Part shown: positions 1-7,029 of the stretch, piece by piece
Position numbering within the stretch: position 1 is the first letter of the stretch
Layout of the letters: every line of letters starts with the position of its first letter
Assembly: GCF_046546335.1 (NCBI RefSeq)
Contig: NZ_JBKGYA010000109.1
Origin: Thiohalospira sp046546335
GTDB taxonomy: Bacteria; Pseudomonadota; Gammaproteobacteria; Thiohalospirales; Thiohalospiraceae
Direction: 5' to 3' (one strand)
DNA length: 7,029 nt
Notes under the pieces: model-generated
Databases searched by the model: none
Seen by the model: the letters and a program-made list of their open reading frames with translations, nothing else
Told to the model about the DNA's origin: nothing
Translations under genes and position numbers: made by a program

Positions 1-321
1 GCCGTCCAGATCGTCGCCTGGGAGCTGCGCTCGGCGGTGGTGGAGACGGCGATCCCGGCGGTGGAGCCGGAGGAGTCCCCGGCCCCCGCCAGTGTCGTCG
101 AGGGCCTGCTGGACCACCTGGAGACGGCGGCCACCGAGTGGGGGTACCTGGATCCGGAGCGGCGCGCCCCCGTGGAACGGCGCCTGCGTCGCCTCCTGGC
201 CCGGGCCCGGCCCACGGCGGAGGAGGTCAATCTGCTGCGCGGCATCCTCCGGGCGGGCCAGAAACGGGCGCGCCACGGCGACGATGGCGTTATAATCACC
301 GAGTCGAACGATAAGGAATGA
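1..321 (+). CDS. trmJ: tRNA (cytidine/uridine-2'-O-)-methyltransferase TrmJ, C-terminal part (5' truncated by window edge)
   Basis: The frame is open from base 1 to the TGA at 319-321, giving 106 residues of a protein that starts upstream. The first residues, AVQIVAWELR, match the last helix of the SPOUT methyltransferase fold in TrmJ, next to the SAM-binding knot. TrmJ 2'-O-methylates position 32 in the anticodon loop of certain tRNAs. After an acidic, Pro-rich linker comes the typical helical C-terminal domain (roughly residues 32-85: LDHLETAATEWGYLDP, then RRLRRLLARARPTAEEVNLLRGILR). The final stretch, about 15 residues (DDGVIITESNDKE), is not part of the conserved domain and is locally AT-richer. 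Position upstream of cysE-iscR is common in gammaproteobacteria. An internal ATG at 37 is not the true start, because homology continues upstream of it to the window edge. Confidence 0.88.
   Translation, partial: AVQIVAWELRSAVVETAIPAVEPEESPAPASVVEGLLDHLETAATEWGYLDPERRAPVERRLRRLLARARPTAEEVNLLRGILRAGQKRARHGDDGVIITESNDKE
291..296 (+). promoter_or_regulatory. Candidate -10 element (TATAAT) for cysE inside the trmJ 3' end
   Basis: A perfect TATAAT hexamer lies in the last codons of trmJ, about 30 nt before the preferred cysE start. It stands out in very GC-rich sequence and falls in the non-conserved tail of TrmJ. I find no -35 hexamer at 15-19 bp spacing and no TGn extension, so promoter activity is only a possibility. 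Confidence 0.35.
313..317 (+). promoter_or_regulatory. Ribosome binding site AAGGA deciding the cysE start
   Basis: AAGGA at 313-317 directly abuts the ATG at 318, leaving no spacing, but lies 9 nt before the in-frame ATG at 327. That spacing favours initiation at 327 (MFQRLRED). The site sits inside the last codons of trmJ, so cysE translation is probably coupled to trmJ. Confidence 0.55.
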
Positions 322-326
322 GGGCC

Positions 327-1130
327 ATGTTCCAGCGCCTGCGCGAGGACATCCGCTGCATCTTCGAGCGCGACCCGGCGGCCAGCTCGGCGTGGGAGAT
401 CGTCCTCTCCTATCCCGGCTTCCACGCCGCGCTCCACCATCGCGCGGCGCACTGGCTCTGGAACCACCGGCTGCGCTGGCTCGCCCGGCTGTTCGCCGCC
501 ATCAGCCGGCTGCTCACCGGGATCGAGATCCACCCGGGGGCGCGCATCGGGCGGCGCTTCTTCATCGACCACGGTATGGGGGTGGTCATCGGCGAGACCG
601 CCGAGATCGGCGATGATGTGACCCTCTACCACGGCGTGACCCTGGGCGGGACGAGCTGGGATCGCGGCAAGCGCCATCCCACGCTGGGGGATAACGTCGT
701 GGTGGGTGCGGGGGCGAAGGTCCTCGGGCCCATCGAGATCGGCGCCGGCTCCCGGATCGGCTCCAACGCCGTGGTGGTCAAGGACATCCCCGAGGGCGCC
801 ACCGTGGTGGGCATCCCCGGCCGGGTGGTCAACCGGGAGCCGCCGGCGGACGAGGACCAGCAGCGCCGGGATGCCATGGCGCGCAAGATGGGTTTCGACG
901 CCTACGGCACCACCCGGGACATGCCCGACCCGGTGGCCAGCGCCATCAACTGCATGCTCGACCACCTCCACGCCACCGATAACCGCCTGGAGGAGATGTG
1001 CGGCGCCATCAAGCGCCTGGGCGGGGAGATCGACGAGAACGGCATGCCGCAGCTCCCCGATTGCGAGATCAACGCCGGGAGTGCCTTCACCGAGCGGGAC
1101 GAGACCGCGGAGCAGCGGCTCTCCGAATAG
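327..1130 (+). CDS. cysE: Serine O-acetyltransferase, short (EpsC/NifP-like) form
   Basis: A protein of 267 residues that transfers acetyl from acetyl-CoA to L-serine, giving O-acetylserine for cysteine synthesis in the cytoplasm. It begins MFQRLREDIRCIFERDPAA, the usual start of the short class lacking the long N-terminal helical domain of E. coli CysE. The left-handed beta-helix of hexapeptide repeats runs from about residue 65 (GIEIHPGARIG) to 166 (GIPGR). His82 in DHGMG corresponds to the catalytic His of E. coli CysE (H158), and Glu67 takes the place of its Asp partner. The signature YHGVTLGGT lies at 101-109. A tail of about 100 residues follows the beta-helix. An ATG at 318 overlaps the trmJ stop and would add three residues; I prefer 327 for RBS spacing and family N-termini. 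Its position beside iscR fits cysteine supply for IscS, although iscR has its own promoter. Confidence 0.93.
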   Translation: MFQRLREDIRCIFERDPAASSAWEIVLSYPGFHAALHHRAAHWLWNHRLRWLARLFAAISRLLTGIEIHPGARIGRRFFIDHGMGVVIGETAEIGDDVTLYHGVTLGGTSWDRGKRHPTLGDNVVVGAGAKVLGPIEIGAGSRIGSNAVVVKDIPEGATVVGIPGRVVNREPPADEDQQRRDAMARKMGFDAYGTTRDMPDPVASAINCMLDHLHATDNRLEEMCGAIKRLGGEIDENGMPQLPDCEINAGSAFTERDETAEQRLSE

Positions 1131-1151
1131 TTGACTTTTTTACTAGGACAT
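1127..1151 (+). promoter_or_regulatory. Type 1 IscR operator
   Basis: The 25 bp read ATAGTTGACT, then a T run, then TACTAGGACAT. Published E. coli type 1 IscR sites have the form ATASYYGACTRWWWYAGTCRRSTAT, and the site at E. coli PiscR similarly reads ATAGTTGAC...TTTACTCGGG. The left half matches perfectly; the right half keeps ACT, GG and the final AT. The site overlaps the cysE stop codon (1128-1130) and covers the TTGACT -35-like hexamer. Bound IscR carrying its [2Fe-2S] cluster would therefore block RNA polymerase. I see only one such site; E. coli has a second. Confidence 0.82.
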
Positions 1152-1158
1152 GCAGAAT
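1131..1158 (+). promoter_or_regulatory. Predicted iscR promoter (sigma70 type)
   Basis: TTGACT at 1131-1136 matches the -35 consensus at five of six positions. The best -10 is CAGAAT at 1153-1158 (four of six, 16-bp spacer). GAATAT at 1155-1160 is a weaker alternative. Transcription would start near 1165, leaving a leader of about 30 nt with the RBS AAGGA at 1185-1189, 7 nt before the iscR ATG. The -35 lies inside the IscR operator, which suits autorepression. Confidence 0.6.
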
Positions 1159-1196
1159 ATCTCCCACAAGCGCGCAACAAACGGAAGGATCTCGCC

Positions 1197-1679
1197 ATGA
1201 GGCTGACCACCAAGGGGCGATACGCAGTGACCGCCATGCTCGATCTGGCACTGCACTACGACCAGGGCCCGATCACGCTGGCGGATATCTCCCGGCGCCA
1301 GGGGATCTCGCTCTCCTATCTGGAGCAGCTGTTCGCCAAGCTGCGCAAGCGCGGCCTGGTTGACAGCGCCCGGGGGCCCGGTGGTGGCTACCGGCTGAGC
1401 CGACCGGGGGAGGAGATCGCCGTGGTGGACGTCATCACGGCGGTGGACGAGAAGGTGGATGCCACCCGCTGCGCCGGTGAGGCCAACTGCCAGGGCAACG
1501 AGCGCTGCCTCACCCACGACCTCTGGTCGGACCTCAGCGACCAGATCTACCAGTTCCTGGGCAGCATCAGCCTGGGCCAGCTGGTGGAGCGGCGCGGGGT
1601 GCGCGAGGTGGCCGAACGACAGGAACGCGAACTCGGGGGTACGCCCCTGGTAGCCGAGAACAAGTCCACCGCCGGTTGA
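1197..1679 (+). CDS. iscR: Fe-S cluster-sensing transcriptional regulator IscR (Rrf2 family)
   Basis: A 160-residue DNA-binding protein, close to the 162 of E. coli IscR. It begins MRLTTKGRYAVTAMLDLAL, the standard IscR start. The frame can be opened from a TTG at 1131, but that stretch is the promoter/operator and is not conserved. The winged helix-turn-helix is residues 1-66, with recognition-helix region LADISRRQGISLSYLEQLF (28-46) and wing RGPGGGY (59-65). The ligands for the [2Fe-2S] cluster, Cys92, Cys98, Cys104 and His107, are all at the same positions as in E. coli. Holo-IscR represses isc through type 1 sites, and apo-IscR still acts at type 2 sites in known systems. The type 1 operator upstream implies classic feedback control by cluster supply. 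The tail after about residue 140 is variable, as usual. Confidence 0.97.
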   Translation: MRLTTKGRYAVTAMLDLALHYDQGPITLADISRRQGISLSYLEQLFAKLRKRGLVDSARGPGGGYRLSRPGEEIAVVDVITAVDEKVDATRCAGEANCQGNERCLTHDLWSDLSDQIYQFLGSISLGQLVERRGVREVAERQERELGGTPLVAENKSTAG

Positions 1680-1691
1680 CGCCGACGGTGG
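1666..1691 (+). promoter_or_regulatory. Hairpin spanning the iscR stop codon
   Basis: Arms 1666-1675 (CCACCGCCGG) and 1682-1691 (CCGACGGTGG) pair with one C/A mismatch and leave a 6-nt loop that contains most of the TGA stop (1677-1679). No T run follows, so it is not an intrinsic terminator. In E. coli a structure in the iscR-iscS region protects the iscR part of the mRNA when the rest is degraded after RyhB binding. A similar role here is inference. Confidence 0.4.
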
Positions 1692-1740
1692 CGAGGAAAC
1701 CATACGGACCGACTGCGGTTCCAGGATTCAGGAGAGGGCC

Positions 1741-2958
1741 ATGACCAAACCCATCTACATGGACTATTCGGCGACCACGCCGGTGGATCCGCGCGTGGCG
1801 GAGCAGATGTGCCGCTACCTCACGCCGGCGGAGGGCCTCTACGGCAACCCCGCCTCCCGCTCCCACGCCTTCGGCTGGGATAGCGAGGAGGCGGTGGAGA
1901 CGGCCCGCGGCCACGTGGCCGATCTCATCAACGCCTCGCCCAAGGAGATCGTCTGGACCTCCGGGGCGACGGAGTCGGACAATCTCGCGCTCAAGGGGGC
2001 GGCCCACTTCTACCAGAAGAAGGGCAAGCACATCGTCACCATGACCACCGAGCACAAGGCGGTGCTGGACACCTGCCGCGAGCTGGAGCGCGAGGGCTAC
2101 GAGGTCACCTACCTCCACCCCGAGTCCGACGGCCTGCTGGACCTGGACAAGTTCCGCGACGCCCTGCGCGAGGACACCATCCTCGCCTCGGTGATGCACG
2201 TGAACAACGAGATCGGCGTCATCCAGGACATCGAGGCCATCGGTGACATCTGCCGGGAGAACAAGGTGGTCTTCCACGTGGATGCCGCCCAGAGCGCCGG
2301 CAAGGTCCCCATCGACGTGGAGGCCATGAAGGCCGACCTGCTGGCCCTCTCGGCCCACAAGGCCTACGGGCCCAAGGGCATGGGTGCCCTCTACGTCCGG
2401 CGCAAGCCGCGGGTGCGCATCGAGGCGCAGATGCACGGCGGCGGTCACGAGCGCGGCATGCGCTCCGGGACCCTGCCCACCCACCAGATCGTCGGCATGG
2501 GCGAGGCCTTCCGCCTGGCGAAGGAGGAGATGGCGGCCGAGAGCGAGCGGGTGCGCATGCTCCGGGATCGCATGCTTGACGGCCTCTCCGATATCGAGGA
2601 GATCTACATCAACGGCGACCTGGAGCGCCGGGTGCCGCACAACCTGAACCTGAGCTTCAACTTCGTCGAGGGCGAGTCCCTGATGATGGCGCTCAAGGGG
2701 CTGGCGGTCTCCTCCGGCTCTGCCTGTACCTCGGCGAGCCTGGAGCCCTCCTACGTCCTGCGCGCCCTGGGCCGCAACGACGAACTGGCGCACAGCTCCA
2801 TCCGCTTCTCCCTGGGCCGCTTCACCACCGAGGAGGAGATCGACTACGCAGTGGACGTCATCCACAAGAACCTGGACAAGCTGCGTGAGCTCTCCCCCCT
2901 CTGGGAGATGTACAAGGAGGGGATCGATCTCGACTCCGTGGAATGGGCGGCTCACTAG
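1741..2958 (+). CDS. iscS: Cysteine desulfurase IscS
   Basis: A 405-residue PLP enzyme that converts L-cysteine to alanine and holds the released sulfur as a persulfide for IscU and other acceptors. It begins TKPIYMDYSATTPVDPRVAE, as in E. coli IscS (404 aa); one extra residue before GNPASRSH shifts numbering by one. Lys207 in SAHKAYGPKG is the PLP Schiff-base lysine, and His105 in TEHKAVLDTC stacks on the cofactor. Cys329 in SSGSACTSAS is the persulfide cysteine. The long mobile loop marks it as IscS (group I) rather than SufS. The tail LSPLWEMYKEG...EWAAH is the conserved C-terminus that contacts IscU. A purine-rich RBS (AGGAGAGGG) lies just upstream of the ATG. It follows iscR by 61 nt and precedes iscU by 20 nt. 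Confidence 0.98.
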   Translation: MTKPIYMDYSATTPVDPRVAEQMCRYLTPAEGLYGNPASRSHAFGWDSEEAVETARGHVADLINASPKEIVWTSGATESDNLALKGAAHFYQKKGKHIVTMTTEHKAVLDTCRELEREGYEVTYLHPESDGLLDLDKFRDALREDTILASVMHVNNEIGVIQDIEAIGDICRENKVVFHVDAAQSAGKVPIDVEAMKADLLALSAHKAYGPKGMGALYVRRKPRVRIEAQMHGGGHERGMRSGTLPTHQIVGMGEAFRLAKEEMAAESERVRMLRDRMLDGLSDIEEIYINGDLERRVPHNLNLSFNFVEGESLMMALKGLAVSSGSACTSASLEPSYVLRALGRNDELAHSSIRFSLGRFTTEEEIDYAVDVIHKNLDKLRELSPLWEMYKEGIDLDSVEWAAH

Positions 2959-2978
2959 TCTTCAGCGAGGTAACGGAC

Positions 2979-3407
2979 ATGGCTTACAGCGACAAGGTTA
3001 TCGACCACTACGAGAACCCGCGCAACGTGGGCGCCTTCGAGAAGGGCGACCAGTCGGTGGGCACCGGCATGGTGGGTGCCCCGGCGTGCGGGGACGTGAT
3101 GCGGCTGCAGATCAAGGTCAACGACGAGGGGGTCATCGAGGACGCCAAGTTCAAGACCTACGGCTGCGGCTCGGCCATCGCCTCCAGCAGCCTGCTCACG
3201 GAGTGGGTGAAGGGCAAGACGCTGGAGGAGGCGCAGGAGATCCGGAACACGGACATCGCCGAGGAGCTGGCGCTGCCGCCGGTGAAGATCCACTGCTCGG
3301 TGCTGGCGGAGGACGCCATCAAGTCCGCCATCCAGGACTACGAGTCCCACCAGCAGGGTGGGACCGAACAGCAGGGCAGCACCGAGGCCGCCGCGGGCGG
3401 GGCCTGA
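2979..3407 (+). CDS. iscU: Fe-S cluster assembly scaffold IscU
   Basis: A 142-residue scaffold on which sulfur from IscS, iron and electrons are built into a [2Fe-2S] cluster. The start MAYSDKVIDHYENPRNVG is the family standard; an upstream in-frame ATG at 2943 lies inside iscS and is rejected. GAGG at 2967-2970 is the RBS. Cluster and active-site residues are Cys37 and Asp39 (ACGD), Cys63 (YGCGS), His105 and Cys106. LPPVK at 99-103 is the sequence recognised by HscA. E. coli IscU has 128 residues; the extra 14 form a low-complexity tail of Gln, Gly, Thr, Glu and Ala after Tyr121-Glu-Ser-His. The stop codon runs into the iscA Shine-Dalgarno, so translation of the two genes is probably coupled. 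Confidence 0.97.
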   Translation: MAYSDKVIDHYENPRNVGAFEKGDQSVGTGMVGAPACGDVMRLQIKVNDEGVIEDAKFKTYGCGSAIASSSLLTEWVKGKTLEEAQEIRNTDIAEELALPPVKIHCSVLAEDAIKSAIQDYESHQQGGTEQQGSTEAAAGGA

Positions 3408-3415
3408 GGAGGTGA
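3407..3415 (+). promoter_or_regulatory. Near-perfect Shine-Dalgarno for iscA
   Basis: AGGAGGTGA is an almost full match to the anti-SD complement. It begins on the last base of the iscU stop and its GGAGG core ends 5 nt before the ATG at 3418. It is the strongest RBS in the window, and it selects 3418 over an in-frame GTG at 3358 inside iscU. Confidence 0.75.
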
Positions 3416-3417
3416 GC

Positions 3418-3741
3418 ATGGCGATCTCCATGACCGAGGCGGCCGCCGACCACGTGCGGCGCTATCTCGAGAACCGAGGCAAGGGCGAGGGCCTGCGTGT
3501 CGGGGTCCGGACCTCCGGCTGTTCCGGCATGGCCTACGTGCTGGAGTTCGCCGACGAGGTGGAGCCGGAGGACCAGGTCTTCGAGAACCACGGCGTCAAG
3601 GTCGTCGTCGACCCCAAGAGCCTGGTCTACCTCGACGGCACCGAGCTGGACTACGGCCGCGAGGGGCTCAACGAGGGGTTCATGTTCAACAACCCGAACG
3701 TCAGCGATGAGTGCGGCTGCGGCGAGAGCTTCAATGTCTGA
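3418..3741 (+). CDS. iscA: A-type Fe-S carrier protein IscA
   Basis: A 107-residue protein, the same length as E. coli IscA and alignable without gaps. A-type carriers bind iron or Fe-S clusters and deliver them to target apoproteins, including [4Fe-4S] enzymes. The three conserved cysteines are Cys35 (RTSGCSGMAYVLEF) and Cys99 and Cys101 (DECGCGESF). The segment GVKVVVDPKSLVYLDGTELDY is the typical HesB/IscA core. GLNEGFMFNNPNV before the CGC motif distinguishes it as IscA rather than ErpA or SufA. It follows iscU by 10 nt behind a very strong RBS, and its last 8 nt overlap hscB. It could share function with other A-type proteins elsewhere in the genome. Confidence 0.97.
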   Translation: MAISMTEAAADHVRRYLENRGKGEGLRVGVRTSGCSGMAYVLEFADEVEPEDQVFENHGVKVVVDPKSLVYLDGTELDYGREGLNEGFMFNNPNVSDECGCGESFNV

Positions 3742-4282
3742 GGCCTCCGGCCCGGACTACTTCGCGCTCTTCGGCCTCCCGGAATCCTTCGAGGTGGATG
3801 GCGAGGCCCTGGCCGAGCGCTACCGCGAACTCCAGCGCGAGGCCCATCCCGATCGCCACGCCGGTGGCGATGACCGCGAACGGCGCCTGGCGGTACAGGA
3901 GGCGGCGAACATCAACGAGGGCTACCGGGTGCTCAAGGATCCGGTGGCCCGGGCGCGCCATCTGCTGGAACGGCGGGGCCTGCCCATGAACGACGAGACG
4001 GATACCACCATGGATCCGTCCTTCCTCATGCAGCAGATGGAGCTGCGGGAGCAGCTCGCCGCCGTCCGCGAGGCGAATGACCCCTTCGCCGCCCTGGACG
4101 AGCTGCGCCGGACCGTCGACGCCGCCGCCCGGGAGCAGCGCGAGGCCCTGGCCGCCGACTTCGCCGACGGCTCGCAGGAGGCGCTGGAGCGGGCCCGCGA
4201 GGGCGTGCGCAAGCTCCAGTTCCTGCACAAGCTCGCCGCCGAGGCCGACGCGGTGGACGAGGACCTCACCGAGGCGTCCTGA
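3734..4282 (+). CDS. hscB: Fe-S assembly co-chaperone HscB (Hsc20)
   Basis: A 182-residue J-domain protein (E. coli 171) that brings IscU to HscA and stimulates its ATPase. The start ATG at 3734 overlaps the end of iscA by 8 nt, and the protein opens SEASGPDYFALFGLPESF, matching DYFTLFGLP of E. coli. The J-domain spans about residues 8-80 with His38-Pro39-Asp40, the HPD motif needed to stimulate the Hsp70 partner. The C-terminal three-helix domain begins near 88. Its IscU-binding face is recognisable in FLMQQMELREQL (97-108), where Met102 replaces the Leu of E. coli, and in VRKLQFLHKL near the end. Upstream frame extension into iscA is a shadow. Low RBS strength suggests translational coupling to iscA. 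Confidence 0.95.
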   Translation: MSEASGPDYFALFGLPESFEVDGEALAERYRELQREAHPDRHAGGDDRERRLAVQEAANINEGYRVLKDPVARARHLLERRGLPMNDETDTTMDPSFLMQQMELREQLAAVREANDPFAALDELRRTVDAAAREQREALAADFADGSQEALERAREGVRKLQFLHKLAAEADAVDEDLTEAS

Positions 4283-4316
4283 CGGACGTCCTCCCCCCAA
4301 GCGATACGGAAGACCC

Positions 4317-6200
<1,884 letters not shown>

Positions 6201-6221
6201 CCGCCCACGGAGAGCGAAATC

Positions 6222-6560
6222 ATGCCCCAGATCATCTTTCTCCCCCACGAGGAGATCTGCCCCGAGGGCGAGGCCATCGAGGCCGAGGCCGGCACGAGCA
6301 TCTGCGATGCCGCGCTGGCCAACGGCATCGAGATCGAGCACGCCTGCGAGAAGTCCTGCGCCTGCACCACCTGCCACGTCATCGTGCGCGAGGGCTACGA
6401 CTCCCTGGAGGAGCCCACCGAGGACGAGGAGGACATGCTGGACAAGGCCTGGGGGCTGGAGCCGGAATCCCGCCTCTCCTGCCAGGCCGTGGTGGATGGC
6501 GAGGACCTGGTGGTGGAGATCCCCAAGTACACCATCAACATGGTCTCCGAGGGACACTGA
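6222..6560 (+). CDS. fdx: ISC-type [2Fe-2S] ferredoxin
   Basis: A 112-residue adrenodoxin-like ferredoxin (E. coli Fdx 111) that donates electrons to IscS-IscU during cluster synthesis. The ligands are Cys42, Cys48, Cys51 (HACEKSCACTTCHV) and Cys87 (RLSCQ). The extra Cys46 in the loop is also present in E. coli Fdx. The acidic stretch EEPTEDEEDMLDKAWGLEPESR (63-84) is the usual partner-binding helix. The C-terminus IPKYTINMVSEGH matches the family. The RBS GGAGAG at 6209-6214 precedes the ATG by 7 nt, and the gene lies 21 nt after hscA. Long open frames on the opposite strand are GC-content shadows. Confidence 0.97.
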   Translation: MPQIIFLPHEEICPEGEAIEAEAGTSICDAALANGIEIEHACEKSCACTTCHVIVREGYDSLEEPTEDEEDMLDKAWGLEPESRLSCQAVVDGEDLVVEIPKYTINMVSEGH

Positions 6561-6614
6561 ATCCCCCGGACCACTGGATTCAACGCCCCGGGAGCCGAGG
6601 GGGTGGAGAAATCC

Positions 6615-6728
6615 GCGCGGCGGGCGGGGCAGCGGGGCATCAGGGCCTCGACGGCATGGATGCCGTCGTGGAGCCTACATGGATGTATGTACGGCGTCCC
6701 TGATGTCCCGCTGCCCCGGCCGACGCGC
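6615..6728. repeat. REP-like structured palindrome between fdx and iscX
   Basis: Arms 6615-6645 and 6698-6728 form a stem of 31 positions with two mismatches (6624/6719, 6620/6723) and one G-T (6637/6706). The inner 20 positions, from GGGGCAGCGG at 6626, are otherwise perfect. The enclosed 52 nt fold into two hairpins with the same CATGGATG centre: CGACGGCA/TGCCGTCG at 6649-6668 and TACAT/ATGTA at 6676-6687. This is a cruciform or three-way-junction layout. On the minus strand GTAG (6679-6676) precedes the first hairpin, as in GTAG-type REP elements mobilised by RAYT transposases. No U tract follows, so it is not a standard terminator. From memory, similar CATGGATG...GAGCCTACATGGATGTA...ACGGCGTCC sequences recur between genes in gammaproteobacteria; I could not check this. 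Confidence 0.72.
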
Positions 6729-6769
6729 CCCCGAAAGGCCACCGCGACCCATCCGACGGAGTTTCCGCC

Positions 6770-6967
6770 ATGAAGTGGACCGACAGCCGAGAGATCGCCA
6801 TCGCCCTGGACGAGGCCCACCCCGACGTGGACCCCCAGTGGGTGCGCTTCACCGACCTCCATCGCTGGGTCACCGAACTCGCGGAGTTCAACGACGACCC
6901 CGAGGGATCCAACGAGAAGGTCCTCGAGGCCATCCAGATGACCTGGATGGACGAGCGCGAGGACTGA
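6770..6967 (+). CDS. iscX: Fe-S assembly protein IscX (YfhJ)
   Basis: A small acidic protein of 65 residues (E. coli 66). It binds IscS at the site that frataxin (CyaY) also uses, and is thought to modulate desulfurase activity or serve as an iron-dependent regulator. The sequence opens MKWTDSREIAIALDEAHPD, matching KWTDSREIGEALYDAYPD of E. coli. It continues with VRFTDLHRWVTEL, the acidic FNDDPEGSNEKVLEAI and the end MTWMDERED. A GACGGAG element at 6755-6761 serves as RBS, 8 nt before the ATG. Unlike in many isc operons, where iscX closely follows fdx, it lies 209 nt downstream, behind the structured repeat. I see no clear promoter of its own, so it probably depends on read-through. Confidence 0.96.
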   Translation: MKWTDSREIAIALDEAHPDVDPQWVRFTDLHRWVTELAEFNDDPEGSNEKVLEAIQMTWMDERED

Positions 6968-7029
6968 GGCCCCAGGTCGTCTATCTGCTCAAGGGTGGTT
7001 GGCACAAGTCCCGGATACCAGGTACGCCG

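Noticed and set aside
1131..1196. TTG start that would lengthen IscR by 22 residues
   Set aside because: The stretch is the promoter and IscR operator, and a good RBS leads to the ATG at 1197, matching IscR length elsewhere.
1567..2955. Long minus-strand open frame opposite iscR and iscS
   Set aside because: Same GC-shadow character, fully antisense to well-identified genes.
4284..4291. GGACGTCC palindrome between hscB and hscA
   Set aside because: Only 8 bp, easily expected by chance in GC-rich DNA, with no second copy or link to a known site here.
4077..4316. N-terminal extension of HscA upstream of 4317
   Set aside because: It overlaps hscB in another frame, is Pro/Arg/Ser-rich, and MALLQISEPG at 4317 is the conserved family start.
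6563..6603. CCCCC/GGGGG pairing just after fdx as a terminator
   Set aside because: Only five pairs with a loop of about 31 nt and no T tract.
6968..7029. Possible tRNA, terminator or gene start in the final 62 nt
   Set aside because: No tRNA arms, no hairpin with T tract and no start codon with RBS that I can support; too short to judge.

Overview
The window holds one complete housekeeping iron-sulfur cluster (Isc) assembly locus, all on the + strand, with its usual upstream neighbours. The order is trmJ (3' end only), cysE (short form), iscR, iscS, iscU, iscA, hscB, hscA, fdx, iscX. The proteins closely match the E. coli Isc proteins as I know them, including every key cysteine. The order trmJ-cysE-iscR-iscSUA-hscBA-fdx-iscX is typical of gammaproteobacteria such as pseudomonads and purple sulfur bacteria. 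The DNA is strongly GC-rich with G/C-ending codons, and several proteins are rich in Asp and Glu. I infer a high-GC gammaproteobacterium, perhaps of the Chromatiales/Ectothiorhodospiraceae type; the genus is not determinable.

Layout. At 1-321 is the C-terminal part of the tRNA methyltransferase TrmJ. Serine acetyltransferase (cysE) follows, translationally linked to it. At the cysE stop codon there is an excellent 25-bp match to a type 1 IscR operator, overlapping a -35-like TTGACT. This is where the iscR promoter should lie. iscR, iscS, iscU and iscA follow with short gaps, iscA overlaps hscB by 8 nt, and hscA and fdx come next. A 209-nt gap with a long structured inverted repeat (6615-6728) then separates fdx from iscX. 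The last 62 nt hold no gene or terminator that I can support.

How the genes work together. CysE makes O-acetylserine for cysteine synthesis. IscS takes sulfur from cysteine and passes it to the scaffold IscU, with Fdx supplying electrons and IscX modulating IscS and possibly iron delivery. The HscA/HscB chaperone pair releases the cluster from IscU to acceptors, with IscA as an A-type carrier. IscR carries the cluster-ligand set C92/C98/C104/H107 and should repress the operon when cluster supply is sufficient.

The genes are conventional and I find no new protein system. The parts most worth a second look are non-coding: the IscR operator overlapping cysE, a hairpin spanning the iscR stop codon, and the REP-like palindrome between fdx and iscX.
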